A DNA stretch of 64,000 nucleotides from Polytrichum commune (GCA_950295325.1 OX485803.1:75097554-75161553), one strand, 5' to 3'. Shown: positions 38,811 to 51,561, counted from the first letter of the stretch. The notes: generated by a model from the sequence alone, not told the origin. Made by a program: numbers and translations.

Positions 38811-39192
38811 TACGTAGTCCTTGGTTTTGGTGATTTTAGTGTCACCAATTCTAATTGTCTTGCTGAATACTAATTGTAACCCGCAGTGTAGTGTCACCAA
38901 CACTAAATGTTAACCCAACATTATTTGTCATTCCTTGTAAATGTCTTTGGGGATTATAGATTTACAGTGTTGTAATTACCGTCACTTACCAAGTGATTTT
39001 TCCATCCAAATTTCAATCGTCCATGACGATATTTCATCACAAGTTGTTGACAAGAGAAGGTAGGGCTTGGCCAATGGATGAACTCATCCATCGTTCACAA
39101 CAATATTTGTTCACTTATTCATAAGAAGTGTCATCCAAAAATTTACAATATTGACATAAAATACCATATGACACTAAATATCATATTTAGTG
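38811..39192 (-). mobile_element. MITE family A, copy 2
   Basis: Inverted relative to copy 1. TTTAGTGTCACCAATTCTAA opens it, CACTTACCAAGTGATTTT lies in the middle, and GACACTAAATATCATATTTA followed by GTG closes it before TA. The left end is less well preserved. Confidence 0.65.
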
Positions 39193-40059
39193 TAGTTACC
39201 TCCATCACCACTATGTGTTGAGATATATATTGAATGGCATGCACTTTGAGTTAGCATTCCTCATTGTTTGTCGGGGGCCTTGATGGAGCTCTTATCCTTC
39301 CAAGAGGATGTACTTATGTACGGACTCGGAGTTCATTTAGTACAAAGGTATGATTATTCTCTTCACCTAAGAGCTTGAGAACGGACTCTACTTAATGTTT
39401 GTTTGCACCCCAACCTAGACTTAAACCCTAATTGCACTAACTAGTGAGGATAGTCAGTAGACAACTCCCACTAGTATGGGACAATTTTCCGTCGATTTTA
39501 ATCAATGATTAGATGTAACGTACTTGAGTTTCAAACATTTGCTAGCTAAAAACAAACGTAAATGTGCCCCATACTGGTGTGAACCAATAAGTATGGGAAG
39601 GGCATTAGTTACATATTCTTTGCATTGTAGTTTTAGATCAGTGTGTGTTACTAATCCTATTAAGACATGATTCTAGTGTGACCATTATCCTTAGACTATT
39701 GTGGGAAAAAAATCTAGTGCAACTTAAGGAATGGACATGGCTTGTGGAAATTCAATCATGTTGAAAAACAACGAGAATGAGACGTAGGCTTGTCAAAAAA
39801 ATAACTATTTGAGACTTGTCCCACCTTAGGCATGTGACGATGCATGCAAGTTGTAGGTAACCAATAATATGATTTCCCAATACAATGAAGTTATTTTGAA
39901 AGTGTGCCACATTTGGATCATTGTATGGCCCCTGCCTTAATTTGCCAATAGGGTTGTCAAATGTCACATATTTTACATTGCTCGAGTATTTATATCTCTG
40001 TACAATAAAATTCGTGGTGGTGGTGGGAGTCTATAAAAGATGCACACATGTCCAACTAG
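39193..40059. other. Non-coding spacer between duplicated segments
   Basis: No gene seen. AGCTCTTATCCTTCC near 39288 is shared with about 40668, another trace of the duplication. Confidence 0.35.
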
Positions 40060-40510
40060 ATGTTCAAAGAAAAAAGGTCATATGCCAAAAAAAATCCTCA
40101 AACAAACATGTAACAAATGAAAGAGGAAACAAATGTAGAAAGGTGGGGGACTACAAGCACAGAGGGTGGCAATGGTGGGGGCAACTAAGGGGACATGGAG
40201 CTAAGGTGGCGACATGGCAAGGGCAATAGAACAAAGTAGGAAAATCTATTTAAAAGGAAGAAATAAATTCATTCTTTTTTTCTTGAAGCGCTCCATAGGG
40301 ACATAGTGGCAAGTCATGGGGGTGGGGGCGGGGTGGGGGGACTTTTTGAACATGGACATGGACATACATGCATATGGTAAGGTATGGCACATGATAGACA
40401 TATGATTGCATGAGTGTATGGGGTTGGGTTCATCTGGGATGTTAATTCATATGCACGGTTGCAACGAGCAAGAATGGCACATGTCCAAGCTAGCATACAA
40501 TACAAAGCAT
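40060..40510 (+). repeat. Duplicated segment, copy 2
   Basis: Diverged direct copy of about 38171-38640, with an inserted G-rich tract (about 40317-40340) after GCAAGTCATGGG. Confidence 0.65.
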
Positions 40511-40741
40511 GAGGTGTTTTTGTAGTTCATAGATAAGCATGGACTTTGGACCCTCGAAGCCTCCTTCACCACAACCACATAGAAATAAGTTGATGTAATT
40601 TCTCAATCATCTGCAAGAAGTTTAAGAGTCCCCATTCCTCTATGTTGCTCTTGGGTGGCTCGAGGGAGCTCTTATCCTTCCTGTAAGTGTAAACATCTAT
40701 GAATTCAATTGTCTCCTTAATTATTGTTAGCACCGAAACTA

Positions 40742-41104
40742 CACAAATCAATGTATTAGTGTCACCGATTCTATTTGTCTTGCTCAATATTATTGTAAAT
40801 TGCATGTGTAGTGTCACCAACATTAAATGTAAACCTAGCATTAATTGTCATTCCTTGTGAATAAACTTGCGCATTAGAGATTTAAAATGTTGCAATTGTT
40901 GTCACTTACTAGGTGTTTTTTTCATCCAAATTTGAATCATTCATGAAAATTACAGAATTGTTAAAATTCATACTATACCAAAAGCGATTGAAGTAGAAGT
41001 AAGTCATGGTGACCTTATTTTTAAACTAATTTGTAGAAAGTGTCATTGGAAAACTAACCATATTGACATAAAGTACCATACGACAGTAAATGCAACATTT
41101 CGTG
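40742..41104 (-). mobile_element. MITE family A, copy 3
   Basis: TA precedes CACAAATCAATGTATTAGTG and TA follows the right end TTTCGTG. The interior carries TGTCACTTACTAGGTG and CATTCCTTGTGAATA as in the other copies. Same orientation as copy 2. Confidence 0.7.
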
Positions 41105-43435
41105 TACATCTAGCAACAAGGATTCCTCCTAGTGTTGGGGTGTCAGATAGTTGAGTTATAATAATGTTTTTGAGTGATAACATGTTGCATCAGTGTTCTC
41201 GATTTCCCCTTGGGTCTCATTGGTTCACCCGAGGTGATTGTGTTTTGGTTCCTTTCTTGTAATTGAAATCTTCATTTTGTGCCAAAAATAAATAAATTAA
41301 ATTAAATACTATTGAAGTGAGAGTCCACGCTTTGTGACTCTATGAATACTTCAACTCAAATCGTGTAGGTAGATGGCCTTGGAATTGTGCCCCTTGATTT
41401 TTGTTGGTACTATGGAAACTCGCAGTTGTTGATCGTATTCAAGAGATCTGACAATGATGATCAATTAAGGGGGAGAGAGGGAATTATTGCATGGGTACAT
41501 TTACAATTGGGGTGCCAAGAAGGATTGTCTAACGGATAATGGACTAAAGTAGATAACCTTACATAGTTGGTGTGTTCAGATTTGTATTTTGGAGCATATT
41601 TTGGATCATACCTACATTTAATAGTTCATAATCAATAAAGGGACAAAGTTAGTTTACAAGGATTAGGATTATCTAAGATATCATTTTAACTCATGTAGTG
41701 CATTTATGGTTGTTGTCATAATTGTTGACCATAGGATTAAGGAATGAAAAGGACAACAAAATTTAATTAAAATGATCTCAATTTTTTCTCTCGCACTTAT
41801 CTTTTCAATTATGTACCAATAGAACTAAAGATGTATTGCATACCAATTGTATAGCTTTATGTATGACACCAAACATGGGCCAACATTACACAATAACATG
41901 GCTACATGTGAAAGGAACATTTAGAAATATAATTGAACATAATAACATATATGTATGGACACATGACACTTACACCAATACTAGAATGCAAAACATGGAA
42001 TAATTCACCTTTGATGTACACTTCAATAATGAAATTGCTATTGATGTGGCCCAAACAAGTCCTATGACTACTCTACAAGTCCTATGACTTATCTACTCAT
42101 CTCATGAAGGATTTATCTATTATTGGGTAGTATATAACAATAAATAATATCTTCTTGATAAGTCCTATGGCCTATCTACCAATCATTTAAATTTTATTAA
42201 TTAAAAAATACAATATTAATAAAACGTCAAAATCCAATGCGACATTTCCTTGTTTCCTTTGTCCCAAAAATAGTACCCCAATTGTAAATAAACCCATATA
42301 CATGCATAACTCTCATCCATCCAACATCAAAATACGACCCTCTGTAGGTTTGCCTGATTCATTTCAAATGACTTGAACTCGACTAAGTCGAGGGTTTTTA
42401 AAGCTAATTTTGGCGACGAACAATTTAAAATGATACATTATTAATTGCAATTTTTTTAAGGTTTTTATGTTGGATGAATGAGAGGTATGCTTGTATGCAA
42501 TAATTCCTTCTCCCCGGTTGAAGGGCCATGAAAGGGTTTCTTAATATACATAGAGAAATTCTTTAAAGTGAGCCACAAGCCTAATGCACATCTATGGTAT
42601 TGTGGTTGATGATGAGGGGTCCCCTCCAAATCACCCCAAAAAGTGATTTTCATGTAGAACTATAATTGATTGCAATTTTTGCCTTACTACGTAGGAGTGG
42701 TGGAGGCCGAACCTAAAGAGTAAGACATTTGGCCCTAGCGATATCTTGATTTGGAGGTCAACTTACCAACATGGATGTCTTGTTGGGTCAAGATATTGTG
42801 AACCCAATGAAAAATATTTTGAAAGAATTTTAGAAGGGGAAGAAGTTGTAAGTGCGTTTCAAGGCCTTGGACTATCCCTGAAGCAATGTCTATACATAAT
42901 GGAATAGAAAAAACTCTAAATAAATAATACAAGCAATTCTTTCTAGATTTGTTTAGATGTTCATTTATTAGCTCTTAACCACGCTCCCATGAAGTCCTCC
43001 ATGAGTGAGGGAAAGTATAACTTAGTGCGTGCAATCACGTGGAGGCCAAGTAGTCCAAACACATGGTGGTGGACTACAAGTTTAGTGCACTCGTGGTACG
43101 GACGTTATTTTTTCTTTTCTTTTCTTTCTTTTCTAGTGCACTTTACACTTGACATTGCAAAGTTTGGTGATTCTATTAAAGTTGCAAAAAACAATAACAA
43201 TATTAAGTTTCAGTTTTAAAGTCAAGAACTCGACATTGTGTCCACTTGCATGATATAGTTTGACATACTTAGAGAGTAAGTACTGAGAGCATAGCATTGT
43301 GCCACCCCCTTACGGAAGGAACCCCTAGTGTATCATTTCCTTATGCACAAATGCAAGATTAATGGGCCATCATCTTAGTGGAGTTCTTAAGGCGGCATTT
43401 GATATGAAATAAGACGTGGCTTTACTACTTGCATT
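41105..43435. other. Non-coding sequence with one diverged repeat
   Basis: About 42340-42510 is a diverged copy of about 18190-18400 (TTGGATGAATGAGA, ATAATTCC). A CTTTT/TTTCT pyrimidine tract lies at about 43108-43136. No coding region was recognised. Confidence 0.35.
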
Positions 43436-43672
43436 GTGTCCGGGGAGATTTTTGGGCATAATCGGTCAAAATCATAGTGTTTCCAAGTCCAACCGGTTAC
43501 ATATTGTGGTCTTTCAGTTTTTCTTTATTAATTCGAGGTATAATAAATTCATGGTATGGATTCCTCTAAAATGATGGGTAAAATTTTCATGAAGTCTTGA
43601 ACTTCAACTGGTTATTTTTTAATCCCAACCAATTTCATTTGTAACTAGTGGCTGGTTTTCCATGTTCATTGT
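43436..43672 (+). repeat. Interspersed repeat family B, copy 3
   Basis: Begins TGTCCGGGGAGATTTTTGGG (identical over this block to the 37338 copy), includes ACCGGTTACAT and ends TGGTTTTCCATGTTC. Confidence 0.62.
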
Positions 43673-44683
43673 ATATGTAGTCTAATTTCTCCAATATATG
43701 AGAAGTGTTCAACCTCATTAGTGGAGGCTGACAATGTGGACAAAATTACTTGTCCAATATGCAAATTGGTCCGGGGGGGGGGGGAGATCAACTTTGTTGG
43801 TGGTGATAGTGTGGGGGGTGTGCACATGTTGTAGTGACACTGAAAGCTCAAAAAATAATTGCTATATTGGGAGGGATGGTACTAAGTTTGAAGAGCAATG
43901 TTGGTGACATGGGTTGGTATTCATTGTAGGCACAATAGTTTTTCACCCTCTTTCACTTCCCGTTACAGAGGTGGGTTTGTAGCATGGCAGGGATGGGTGT
44001 AGATGGGGCATTTGGGCTTCTTCTTTTAAAATATATTGTTTGTTTCATAGAGTTTCTTATTCTATTGTAGTTGTGACATGATTTATTTATTTATTTATTT
44101 TCTGGTACTTCAATGTGTGGCTCTTTCCTCCCCCCGCGCTTATTAGTGATTCTCCAAAATAACATCCATATGAAAGTTAATACGTACATCACTCTTTCAT
44201 TGATTAGTTATATTGATTGTTTTGTGAGGTTGCGTAATGATTCCAACATTTAGCAAAGGGTCAGCATTACTTTAACTCTCTCTGAACAACGTTTATGGAG
44301 ATAGAGGATTCAAGGAAGCAATCTGGTCAAGGAGGGAAGTGAAGGAATCCCTTCCTTGAATCCCTGGAATCTCAACCCCACGATTTCTGCCGCCATATCC
44401 AATACCCGGTGCCACGATTTGCTCATCATAGTCATGTTTTGCCTCACAATTTGATGCCCATTTTGCTTACGCCGATGAACTCGGCCTTTAGGAGCTCACA
44501 GGGTCTAGCTTAACTTAGGAGCACCGAGGCTCTCCTTTGTGGAATTCAAGCACTTGCTGAGACACGTTGGGTCGGCTTCCTCTGGAGAAGATTGAGATGG
44601 CTTTGGGGTAAGTAGGTAAGTTAGGCGCATGTCGTGAATCCCATCACAATCTGAGTTTCTTCAATTCTGGTATGGATTTTTTA
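43673..44683. other. Non-coding, low-complexity patches
   Basis: Contains a G-run at about 43771-43782 and an ATTT tandem repeat at about 44083-44101. Nothing recognisable as a gene. Confidence 0.35.
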
Positions 44684-46130
44684 TGTTGAACAGATTGTAC
44701 AGGAACAGGAGAGGGTTTAGAGGACTGCTCCTTTTTGGGTTTTGTGTGATTGCAATTCTTGAGGATCGGTGGGTCATTTTTGGGAGGAATTTGAGATGGC
44801 AGTGGAGTAGGTGTGCGCCAGTTTTGGAACCTAATTCAAACTGTCCCTCTAAGTTCTTTGTTTTCATCTTGAGCGGTTTGTAGAGCAAATTTAGATCTTG
44901 AGTGGGCAGCGTTTTGTTGGGTTTCTATGATTGTAATTCTTGAGGATTGGCTTGGTCATTGAGATGGCATTTTGGAGAACGTAAGTAACCATGAACACCA
45001 AATTTCAAATCACTCTTTTTGAACCCTCGCTTTGCATCTCCGAAATTGAACAGATTGTAGAAACACTTACGAGAGATTTAGAGACTGCTCTTTGTTGGGT
45101 TTTGTGTGATTGCAATTCTTTAGGATTGGTGGATCATTTTTGGGGGGAATTTGAGATGGCAGCGGAGTACGTGAGAGCCAGTTTTGGATTCTAATTCAAA
45201 CTGATCCTCAAAGTTTTGTTTTTCATACCTATCCATGCTGAATGGTTCGTAGAGCGAGTTTTAGATGTTAGGTGGGCAGCAGATATTGGATGGGCTTTTT
45301 TCTGCGATTGCAACCTTGAGAGAAATGTTGTGGTCAGTGAGATTGAATTTTGGAGAATGCGGTCCACGAACACCAAACCGTCTTTAAACCCTCGCTTGCA
45401 TCTCCGATGTTGAACAGATTGCAGAGACACATACGGGAGGTTTGAAGATCGCTGTTTGTTAGTTTTGTGTGATTGCAATGCTTGAGAATTGTTGGGTCGT
45501 TTTTCTGGGAGGAGTTTGAGATGGCAATGGAGTAGGTGCGCGCCAGATTGGGAATGTAACTCAAACCGGCCACAAATTCTTGTTTTCATACCTATCCATG
45601 TTGAACGGTTCGTAGAGCAGGTTTAGATATTGGGTGAGCAGCAGCTGTTTGGTGGGTTTCTAACGATGGCAATTCCTCGGAGGTATGTTGTGGCCATTGA
45701 GATGGCATTTTGGAGAAGATGGACTCGAACACTAAGATTCAAACCACTCTCTCTTAAACCCTCGCTTGCATCTCCGACGTTGAAGAGATTGTAGAGACAC
45801 ATATGAGAGGTTTAGGGACTGCAATGGTTGGTTTTCTGTGCTTGCAATTCTTGAGGATTGGTAGAGTTGCAATTTTGGAGGAATTGGAGCTGGCAGTGAA
45901 GCAGGTGCGAGGCAGTTTTGGAACCTAAGTCAAAGTGCTCCTCAGATTCTTGCTTTTATACCTGTCCATGTTGAACGGTTTGTAGAGCGGGTGGTAGATG
46001 TTGGGTGGGCTAGCATTTGGTGGCATTTTGCAGAAGGTGGGTTATGAACACCAAGATTCAAACCACTCTCTTTAAATCCTCGCTTACATCTCTGATGTTG
46101 TTGAACAGATTGTGAAGACATAGATACGAG
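44684..46130 (+). repeat. Tandem array, ~360-bp unit, about 4 copies, ending at the Z-ISO gene
   Basis: The landmark TTGAACAGATTGT-(AGAGACACATACGAGAGG) recurs at about 44684, 45046, 45409, 45779 and 46098, giving spacings of 362, 363, 370 and 319 bp. Each unit also holds GATTGCAATTCTTGAGGATTGG, TTTGAGATGGCA, GAACACCAA and AACCCTCGCTTGCATCTCCGA. The last, partial unit runs to within about 60 bp of the proposed isomerase start codon, so it would lie in that gene's leader or promoter. Units are perhaps 80-85% alike by eye. Confidence 0.85.
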
Positions 46131-46185
46131 AGGGTTTTTCTCTTGAAGGCCTCGGGAGCCCCTTCCAAGGAGTGCGTTTCCAGCC

Positions 46186-49100
46186 ATGGCACAGATTGCA
46201 AGGTGTGCGCATTCGGCCAATGCGTCCATTCATGGGGTTGAACGCCTTCCAGCTCAAAATGATGGCCGATTATCCATGAAACCTGGGTTTGCATTCGCTT
46301 GGACAAAGCAAACATCTCAAATTTTTGTAAGTCTGCCCACACCTCTCTGTTATAATACTGAACTGATAAGGTTGGTTGCAGTAAGCACTTCTTGCTTCCA
46401 TGTACCCGTCATGCCCTTGCCACACACAGCTTGAGCTCAAGCTCAAGCTCAAGCTTGCAAGTTTGGTGGGCCAAGGTGAAAGAATTTGAGCCCTTCCTTA
46501 CATGTGCCTAAGATGGCGGAGCAAAATCTTCTCAAGGTTGGTCTTTTTTTTTCTTTCAACAATTTTCAAGCTCAAACCCAAAGAGGAACTTGCAGAATTC
46601 TGAAGTCCTATGGCTACAAGTCCAATCTTGGGCTTGGATTTGAAATTCAATCCAAAAGAAAGGAGGAACCAAAGCTCCACTCTTTTGAGCACATACAAGA
46701 GTCCAAAGTCTTTTACCTTGGCCCATCATATTTGCAAGCTCAATTGTTGCAGATCACCCCAGCAGGCCGTCATTAGTTACTAGATCCAAGTCCTCAACAT
46801 CGTAATGCTCATGTCAGCAAATGAAAATAGGATGAATTGGATTGTTTTTCTGATTTCTTCCCAATGTGGGTTGATATCTATGTGCACACCGTTTCTTGAA
46901 TCACTATTTTGCTGTCCTTTTTAAGTGTTGTACTTTTAGGTTCAGTGAACACTTTTTTGAAAAGTAGAAAATCTCACGAGAACACCATGCCTGTGATTCT
47001 TCAGAGAAGAGGGGCGACCTCAAAAAGTTTTGGCACGCAATTGAGAATTCCAAGCAGCACCTTATTGCATGCTCAAGTATGGAAGTGGAGGTTAGAGGCA
47101 CAACAGAACGTTGAAGAACCCTTGTCTTCTTCAGTCAGTTCATCATCAAAACCCGCGCTGGATCCTCCACAACTGCAGAACTCAAGCTCTGAAGAAGGAA
47201 TATTTGCAGTTGACTACGCAGCTACTGAGCTTGTTGGGGAAGATGCAGGTGTGTTTGACGTCACAAGCCAAAAGGCATCCTCTTGGTTGGCGTTCACTGC
47301 CATTCTTGGTGTGGTGCTCGCCATTCTTTATGTGATATGGATTGATCCGCAAACTGGATATGGCGGGGCTTACATTGATGCAATCTCTTCTCTCACAAGC
47401 AACCATGAGGTCAGATTCTTGATCTTAAGAATGTATATTCTGCATTCTACAGGTCGTCATGTTCTTGTAGTGATCAGGCCAAGCGATTTTTGCTGATGTA
47501 TCTATTTTCAATTGGATAATGGGGGCATATGTCACCCGTAATTGATGATCTATCATGGCATGACCCCTTTGTCCTGTAATGGAAACTTGTTGCCCTGCTA
47601 TCGGCTGTAGTCAGTACCTAGTCCCTACCTTGCTGCTACCATCATAGTAGATTGGGTGCCTACTACAGCACATAGCAGGGCTTATCAAATCCATTACCTA
47701 GGTTGTAGTGGTCAGGCCAAGCAATTTGCAGACGTGTCTATTCCTGATTGGATATGAGGAGGCACATTTTCACCTGTAATTGATGACCCACCACGGCATG
47801 ATCACTATGTCCAGTAAAGTACACTTTTCTCCCTGCTGTCAGCTACAGTAGGCACCCAGTATGTACCTTGGGATTACTACAGCACGCAAGAAGGGCTCCT
47901 CATATTCATTTCCATAGTATGTGTAACCAACCCCCTTCATTTGATTATGTTGTTTGTGGAAGTACAGGTGGTTATGCTGATCATACTCTTCACGTTTGCC
48001 CTGGTCCATAGTGGACTAGCAAGCTTGCGTGGAGTAGGGGAGAAATTAATCGGTGAAAGAGCGTTTCGGGTTCTTTTTGCTGCATCCTCTCTTCCACTTG
48101 CTGTATCTGCTGTGGTGAGCATCCTTTTCACATGTCTATCCTTGCCTCCATCCATTGATAAAAGAATATCACACCAAAATATAGTGAAAAGTTACATGGG
48201 CTTATGATATGGTTCTCAATTTAACCCGCATTGGAAACAGGGGGTGGCTCTTTCTATGGAAGATGATGCAAGAGCTTGACCTGTAGGTATCACTTGCAGA
48301 ATGAGTTGTCTGATATCAGCGAATTTTGTGTTAGTTAGATCTGAAACCTGCAGCTGGACACATCTTGGCACGTTAATCAGTATAGAGCATCGAACAGTTT
48401 TGATTCAGTTTTCTTATCTAGTAGAGGTGCACATGCATCAGTGTATCCTGCCATAATGAAAGACGTACAGGCGCTCACTTTCAAAGCTGGCATATTTGTG
48501 CATCAGGTGTATTTCATGAATCATCGGTACGATGGTGTGCAACTTTGGGATGTCCGGACCATATTTGGAGTGCGTGAGCTGGTGTGGGCAATGTCATTCA
48601 TCTCCTTCTTCTTTCTGTATCCATCCACTTTCAATTTGCTTGAGGTTGCAGCTGTGGACAAGCCTAAACTTCACATGTGGGAAACTGGGATAATGCGAAT
48701 CACGCGACACCCTCAGGTATAAAATCACTCTCAACATTTGCTCTTTCTTTTCATACGTACTACCCTAGTAGGCGTTCACATACGCTTCCAAGGGATTTCT
48801 TTGGAGGATGTATAAGCACGTTGAATGTTGAATATGAAACTAATGAATAGAGTTTCACTCTAACTCAACGCTTTTAAGTCAACATGACTTTTGGTCAGGT
48901 ACATGGCATACAACACCTTCCATGTTAGGTAAGTTTTTGGTGCATCCTTGGAGGTAGTGTGGAGGTTTGAATGAAAAACATTCTTTATTGGGTCATTGAG
49001 GGTCAAACTTATTTTGGCATTCAAGGGGTGCTAAAGTGATGTAGGCCTTCAATAGCTCTTCATTCAGATTCCAACATTACCTCCAAGCATGGACCACAAG

Positions 49101-49609
49101 TGGAATGAGATTATGGATAATGTATGCCTAACAACCAATGGAAAATAATAGGGGACCAACTCCTGACAGAAAGCCCCATTGAGCATAAGGATAACTCTAA
49201 TATCAAGAAAAAATCATTCCTCCGAAAAATTTATATGATGACTGGAATTCAACATACAATGGCAATGTGGCAGATGGTGGGGCAATTTTTGTGGTGTTTT
49301 GCACACACACTGTGGATTGGGAACTCCTTCACACTTACAACGTCCTTTGGATTAGTAGCACATCATCTCTTTGGAGTATGGCATGGGGATAAAAGGCTAT
49401 CTGAAAAGCATGGGGAGGCCTATGAGGTTCTGAAGAAGCGAACCAGTGTGATTCCCTTTGCTGCCATTTTAGATGGGCGTCAAAAGTTGCCAGAAGAGTA
49501 TTATAAGGAGTTCCTTAGATTACCTTACTTCGTCATTGCAGTCATTACTGTTGGGGCATATTGGTCCCAACCAATTTTGCAAGGTGCAAGCCGATACCTT
49601 AAGTGGTGA
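46186..49609 (+). CDS. Z-ISO: 15-cis-zeta-carotene isomerase, chloroplast
   Basis: Exons 46186-46326, 47005-47409, 47968-48114, 48507-48716 and 49274-49609 (TGA) join in phase 0 throughout, giving about 412 residues. The enzyme isomerises the 15-cis bond of 9,15,9'-tri-cis-zeta-carotene in plastid carotenoid synthesis, between phytoene desaturase and zeta-carotene desaturase; it is a heme-b membrane protein of the NnrU family. From exon 2 on, identity to plant Z-ISO is obvious: [14 protein letters not shown] start, [90 protein letters not shown]. The heme-ligand candidates His (HSGLAS) and His/Cys (CFAH) are present. Several hydrophobic segments suit a membrane protein. Exon 1 (transit-peptide-like) is less certain; an alternative acceptor at 46939 does not keep phase. 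A tandem array ends just upstream. Confidence 0.93.
46434..46460. repeat. Microsatellite (CTCAAG)n, palindromic
   Basis: About four CTCAAG units bounded by CTTGAG and CTTGCAAG lie in the first Z-ISO intron. The unit contains GAGCTC and AAGCTT-type palindromes, so it could fold into hairpins. Confidence 0.7.
47455..47890 (+). repeat. Two-copy tandem duplication in a Z-ISO intron
   Basis: About 47466-47650 and 47705-47885 are diverged direct copies: GTAGTGATCAGGCCAAGCGA, GTAATTGATGA, GGCATGA and CTGCTAT-GGCTGTAG recur in order about 240 bp apart. Non-coding, between exons 2 and 3. Confidence 0.75.
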
Positions 49610-51105
49610 GTCACTGTCCCATCACAAATTTCTCCTGGAGTGACTGCCAGCAGAACAACTGATCATTAATACCAGATCACAAAATGTACATTTTGAGAAT
49701 CATAGGCATCTTCAGTGCTTCCTTACTATTCATGCATGGCTCTGGGTATTTAGAATTAGAACCAAAACTATTGTGTTTGTTGTGTTGATAATCATAGTGG
49801 AACCTAAAAGGGGCTGCCACAGTAATTTACAATTTTGTGCACCAGCCCATCATTGCAAGTAGAGTTGCGAATAGTTTTAAGCACATTCTTGAATCTCAGA
49901 AAGGTACTATAGCAGCAGGAGTGCACAAATTTTCTTGCAGAAGAGCGTGAATCCTTACAGCAGCCAAAGGTTTAGAATGCATCCACATAGTCTAGACTTC
50001 TTTTGTTGCACCTTGGAGCTCAATTTGTAGTTCAGCAAAATTCACAAGACAATGTGAGTCACCCTAACGCTACTCATGGTTTGCATGATTCGTTGGGAGA
50101 ATTTGGGTAGATACAAATATCATGTAAGGTGGGCATAAACCAACACATCCTGTTGGTTCATACATTTGGACCCCAGTTATACATTTGAAGCTCCCAAATG
50201 TATGAGTATGGTACATAATGTTGGTTTGAGGTTCAGCGTTGGTTTTGGGTGTTCGTACCTCAGTCCTCATTCTGTTATACTGCAATGATGAAGCAGCTCT
50301 CAACCTAAAAGTCGATCCTACTCAACAATCACAAAAGTTGAGAGGCATCAATTTTAAAATTTGATTGCAAGCTCGATAGAACACATCCAGAGTTGCTCAA
50401 CCTATGAGTTGGCTAGTGCTGCCTACATTGCGACCAAGACACTTTTTCACCTGGAAACCCCCAACCGTAGCCTGCGAAATTGATCAAAACTCTGCCGACT
50501 TCCTAACCTGCCGTCCTCTTATCATTTGTGGCTGCAGTGATACGATTAGAAAAATGTCTGTCGTTGTATGAGTAACAACTGGAATGTTTCGCATGATTCT
50601 AAGCGTCCTCAGTTTGTGCCAATTGGTAACGCTTCCTAGAACGGCTATGCAACTTAAATACTACGGAAAAAACCTATGTTCTGGCTACCCACATCCCACC
50701 GTGGTGCTATTCATATCAACATTTGAAGCTATTGCTATTTGAAGCTGACTTGAGCTCCAAGATGGAGCGGGGATGGAGCTTGACATGCTCTCCTGTAACT
50801 CATACATGCCATAATTTGCAATTTTCTGATAATCTAAACTTGTACATCTAATTTCTGCTAATTGACGCATGTGACCTCACAATCTTCACATCAGGGTGAC
50901 ATTGTTGTCTTCCGAGTGCTTTACCGCCGCCACATTCTGCGGACAACAAGGGGTGCGTTGCTGATCTGCTTGCAGAACTTCAAAGCCAGGTTCCTTCTAT
51001 CGCCAGCGTGAACTCTCACACTCCTCGACATTTCCTTCGACGCAAAGGATTTTCTCCTCATTCACTACCCTGTGCACGGAACTGAATCCTCCCAGCAGCA
51101 CGAAC
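49610..51105. other. Intergenic, no gene resolved
   Basis: Holds the Z-ISO 3' UTR and the region downstream of the IQ gene. Further 3' exons of the IQ gene could lie at about 50900-51050, where G+C rises, but I could not fix any. Nothing else recognised. Confidence 0.35.
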
Positions 51106-51561
51106 TTATCGCAACCTCGACTGTTGCGCATTAACCTCCTCTTCTAAGTGCTTCTGATATGAAGCTTGCTGCTGCAGCTGTTGTATGCGGGATCTCCTTG
51201 TCCTCTCAAGAAGCGGCACCATTTTGTAGTGATGCAAATACTTCCGCGCCCACCAGCCTCGGTACAAGGTTTGAATCCTCGTAGCAGCTATGCCACGGTA
51301 CCGCCGTTTGATCAACATCGACAGCTGCTCCACCGTCAGCACTGTGTAGTAGAGCTTCCTGTACTGCCTTGTAGCGTTCAATGACTTCGCCCACGCCTGC
51401 GGCTCCACCTCCACTTCCCTTTCCCTTTCCTCATGAATCTCACTACATGAAATCACGTACTTTATCCTAAAACCCCTGTAGAACCTCTGGATCGCAATGG
51501 CGGCAGCAACCATAGAATTGTTGACAGCATTGTTACGCCTCACTCTTGTTCCACGAAACAT
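51106..51561 (-). CDS. IQ-motif protein, SPATA17-like (first or only coding exon)
   Basis: A 151-residue open frame starting at ATG 51561. Two IQ calmodulin/light-chain/centrin-binding motifs are visible: IQRFYRGFRIKYV (about residues 24-36) and IQTLYRGWWARKYL (about 96-110), with a related stretch KRRYRGIAATR just before the second. Between them KLYYTVLTVEQLSMLI resembles the helix of SPATA17, and the tail is Arg/Gln-rich and helical. SPATA17 is a conserved protein of flagellated cells, so a role near the axoneme or basal body is inferred. The protein is shorter than typical SPATA17; a donor-like GTTAAT after LEEE (about 51128) suggests the exon may end there and continue downstream. A MITE ends about 40 bp upstream of the start. 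Confidence 0.6.
   Translation of the reverse strand: MFRGTRVRRNNAVNNSMVAAAIAIQRFYRGFRIKYVISCSEIHEEREREVEVEPQAWAKSLNATRQYRKLYYTVLTVEQLSMLIKRRYRGIAATRIQTLYRGWWARKYLHHYKMVPLLERTRRSRIQQLQQQASYQKHLEEEVNAQQSRLR

Noticed and set aside
44684..46130. CRISPR-like array
   Set aside because: Units are long (~360 bp), diverged and lack short identical repeats with unique spacers; this is a eukaryotic tandem repeat.
46486..46776. 96-codon open frame between Z-ISO exons 1 and 2
   Set aside because: Composition is unlike the flanking exons, there is no homology to Z-ISO, and joining exon 1 directly to 47005 keeps phase.
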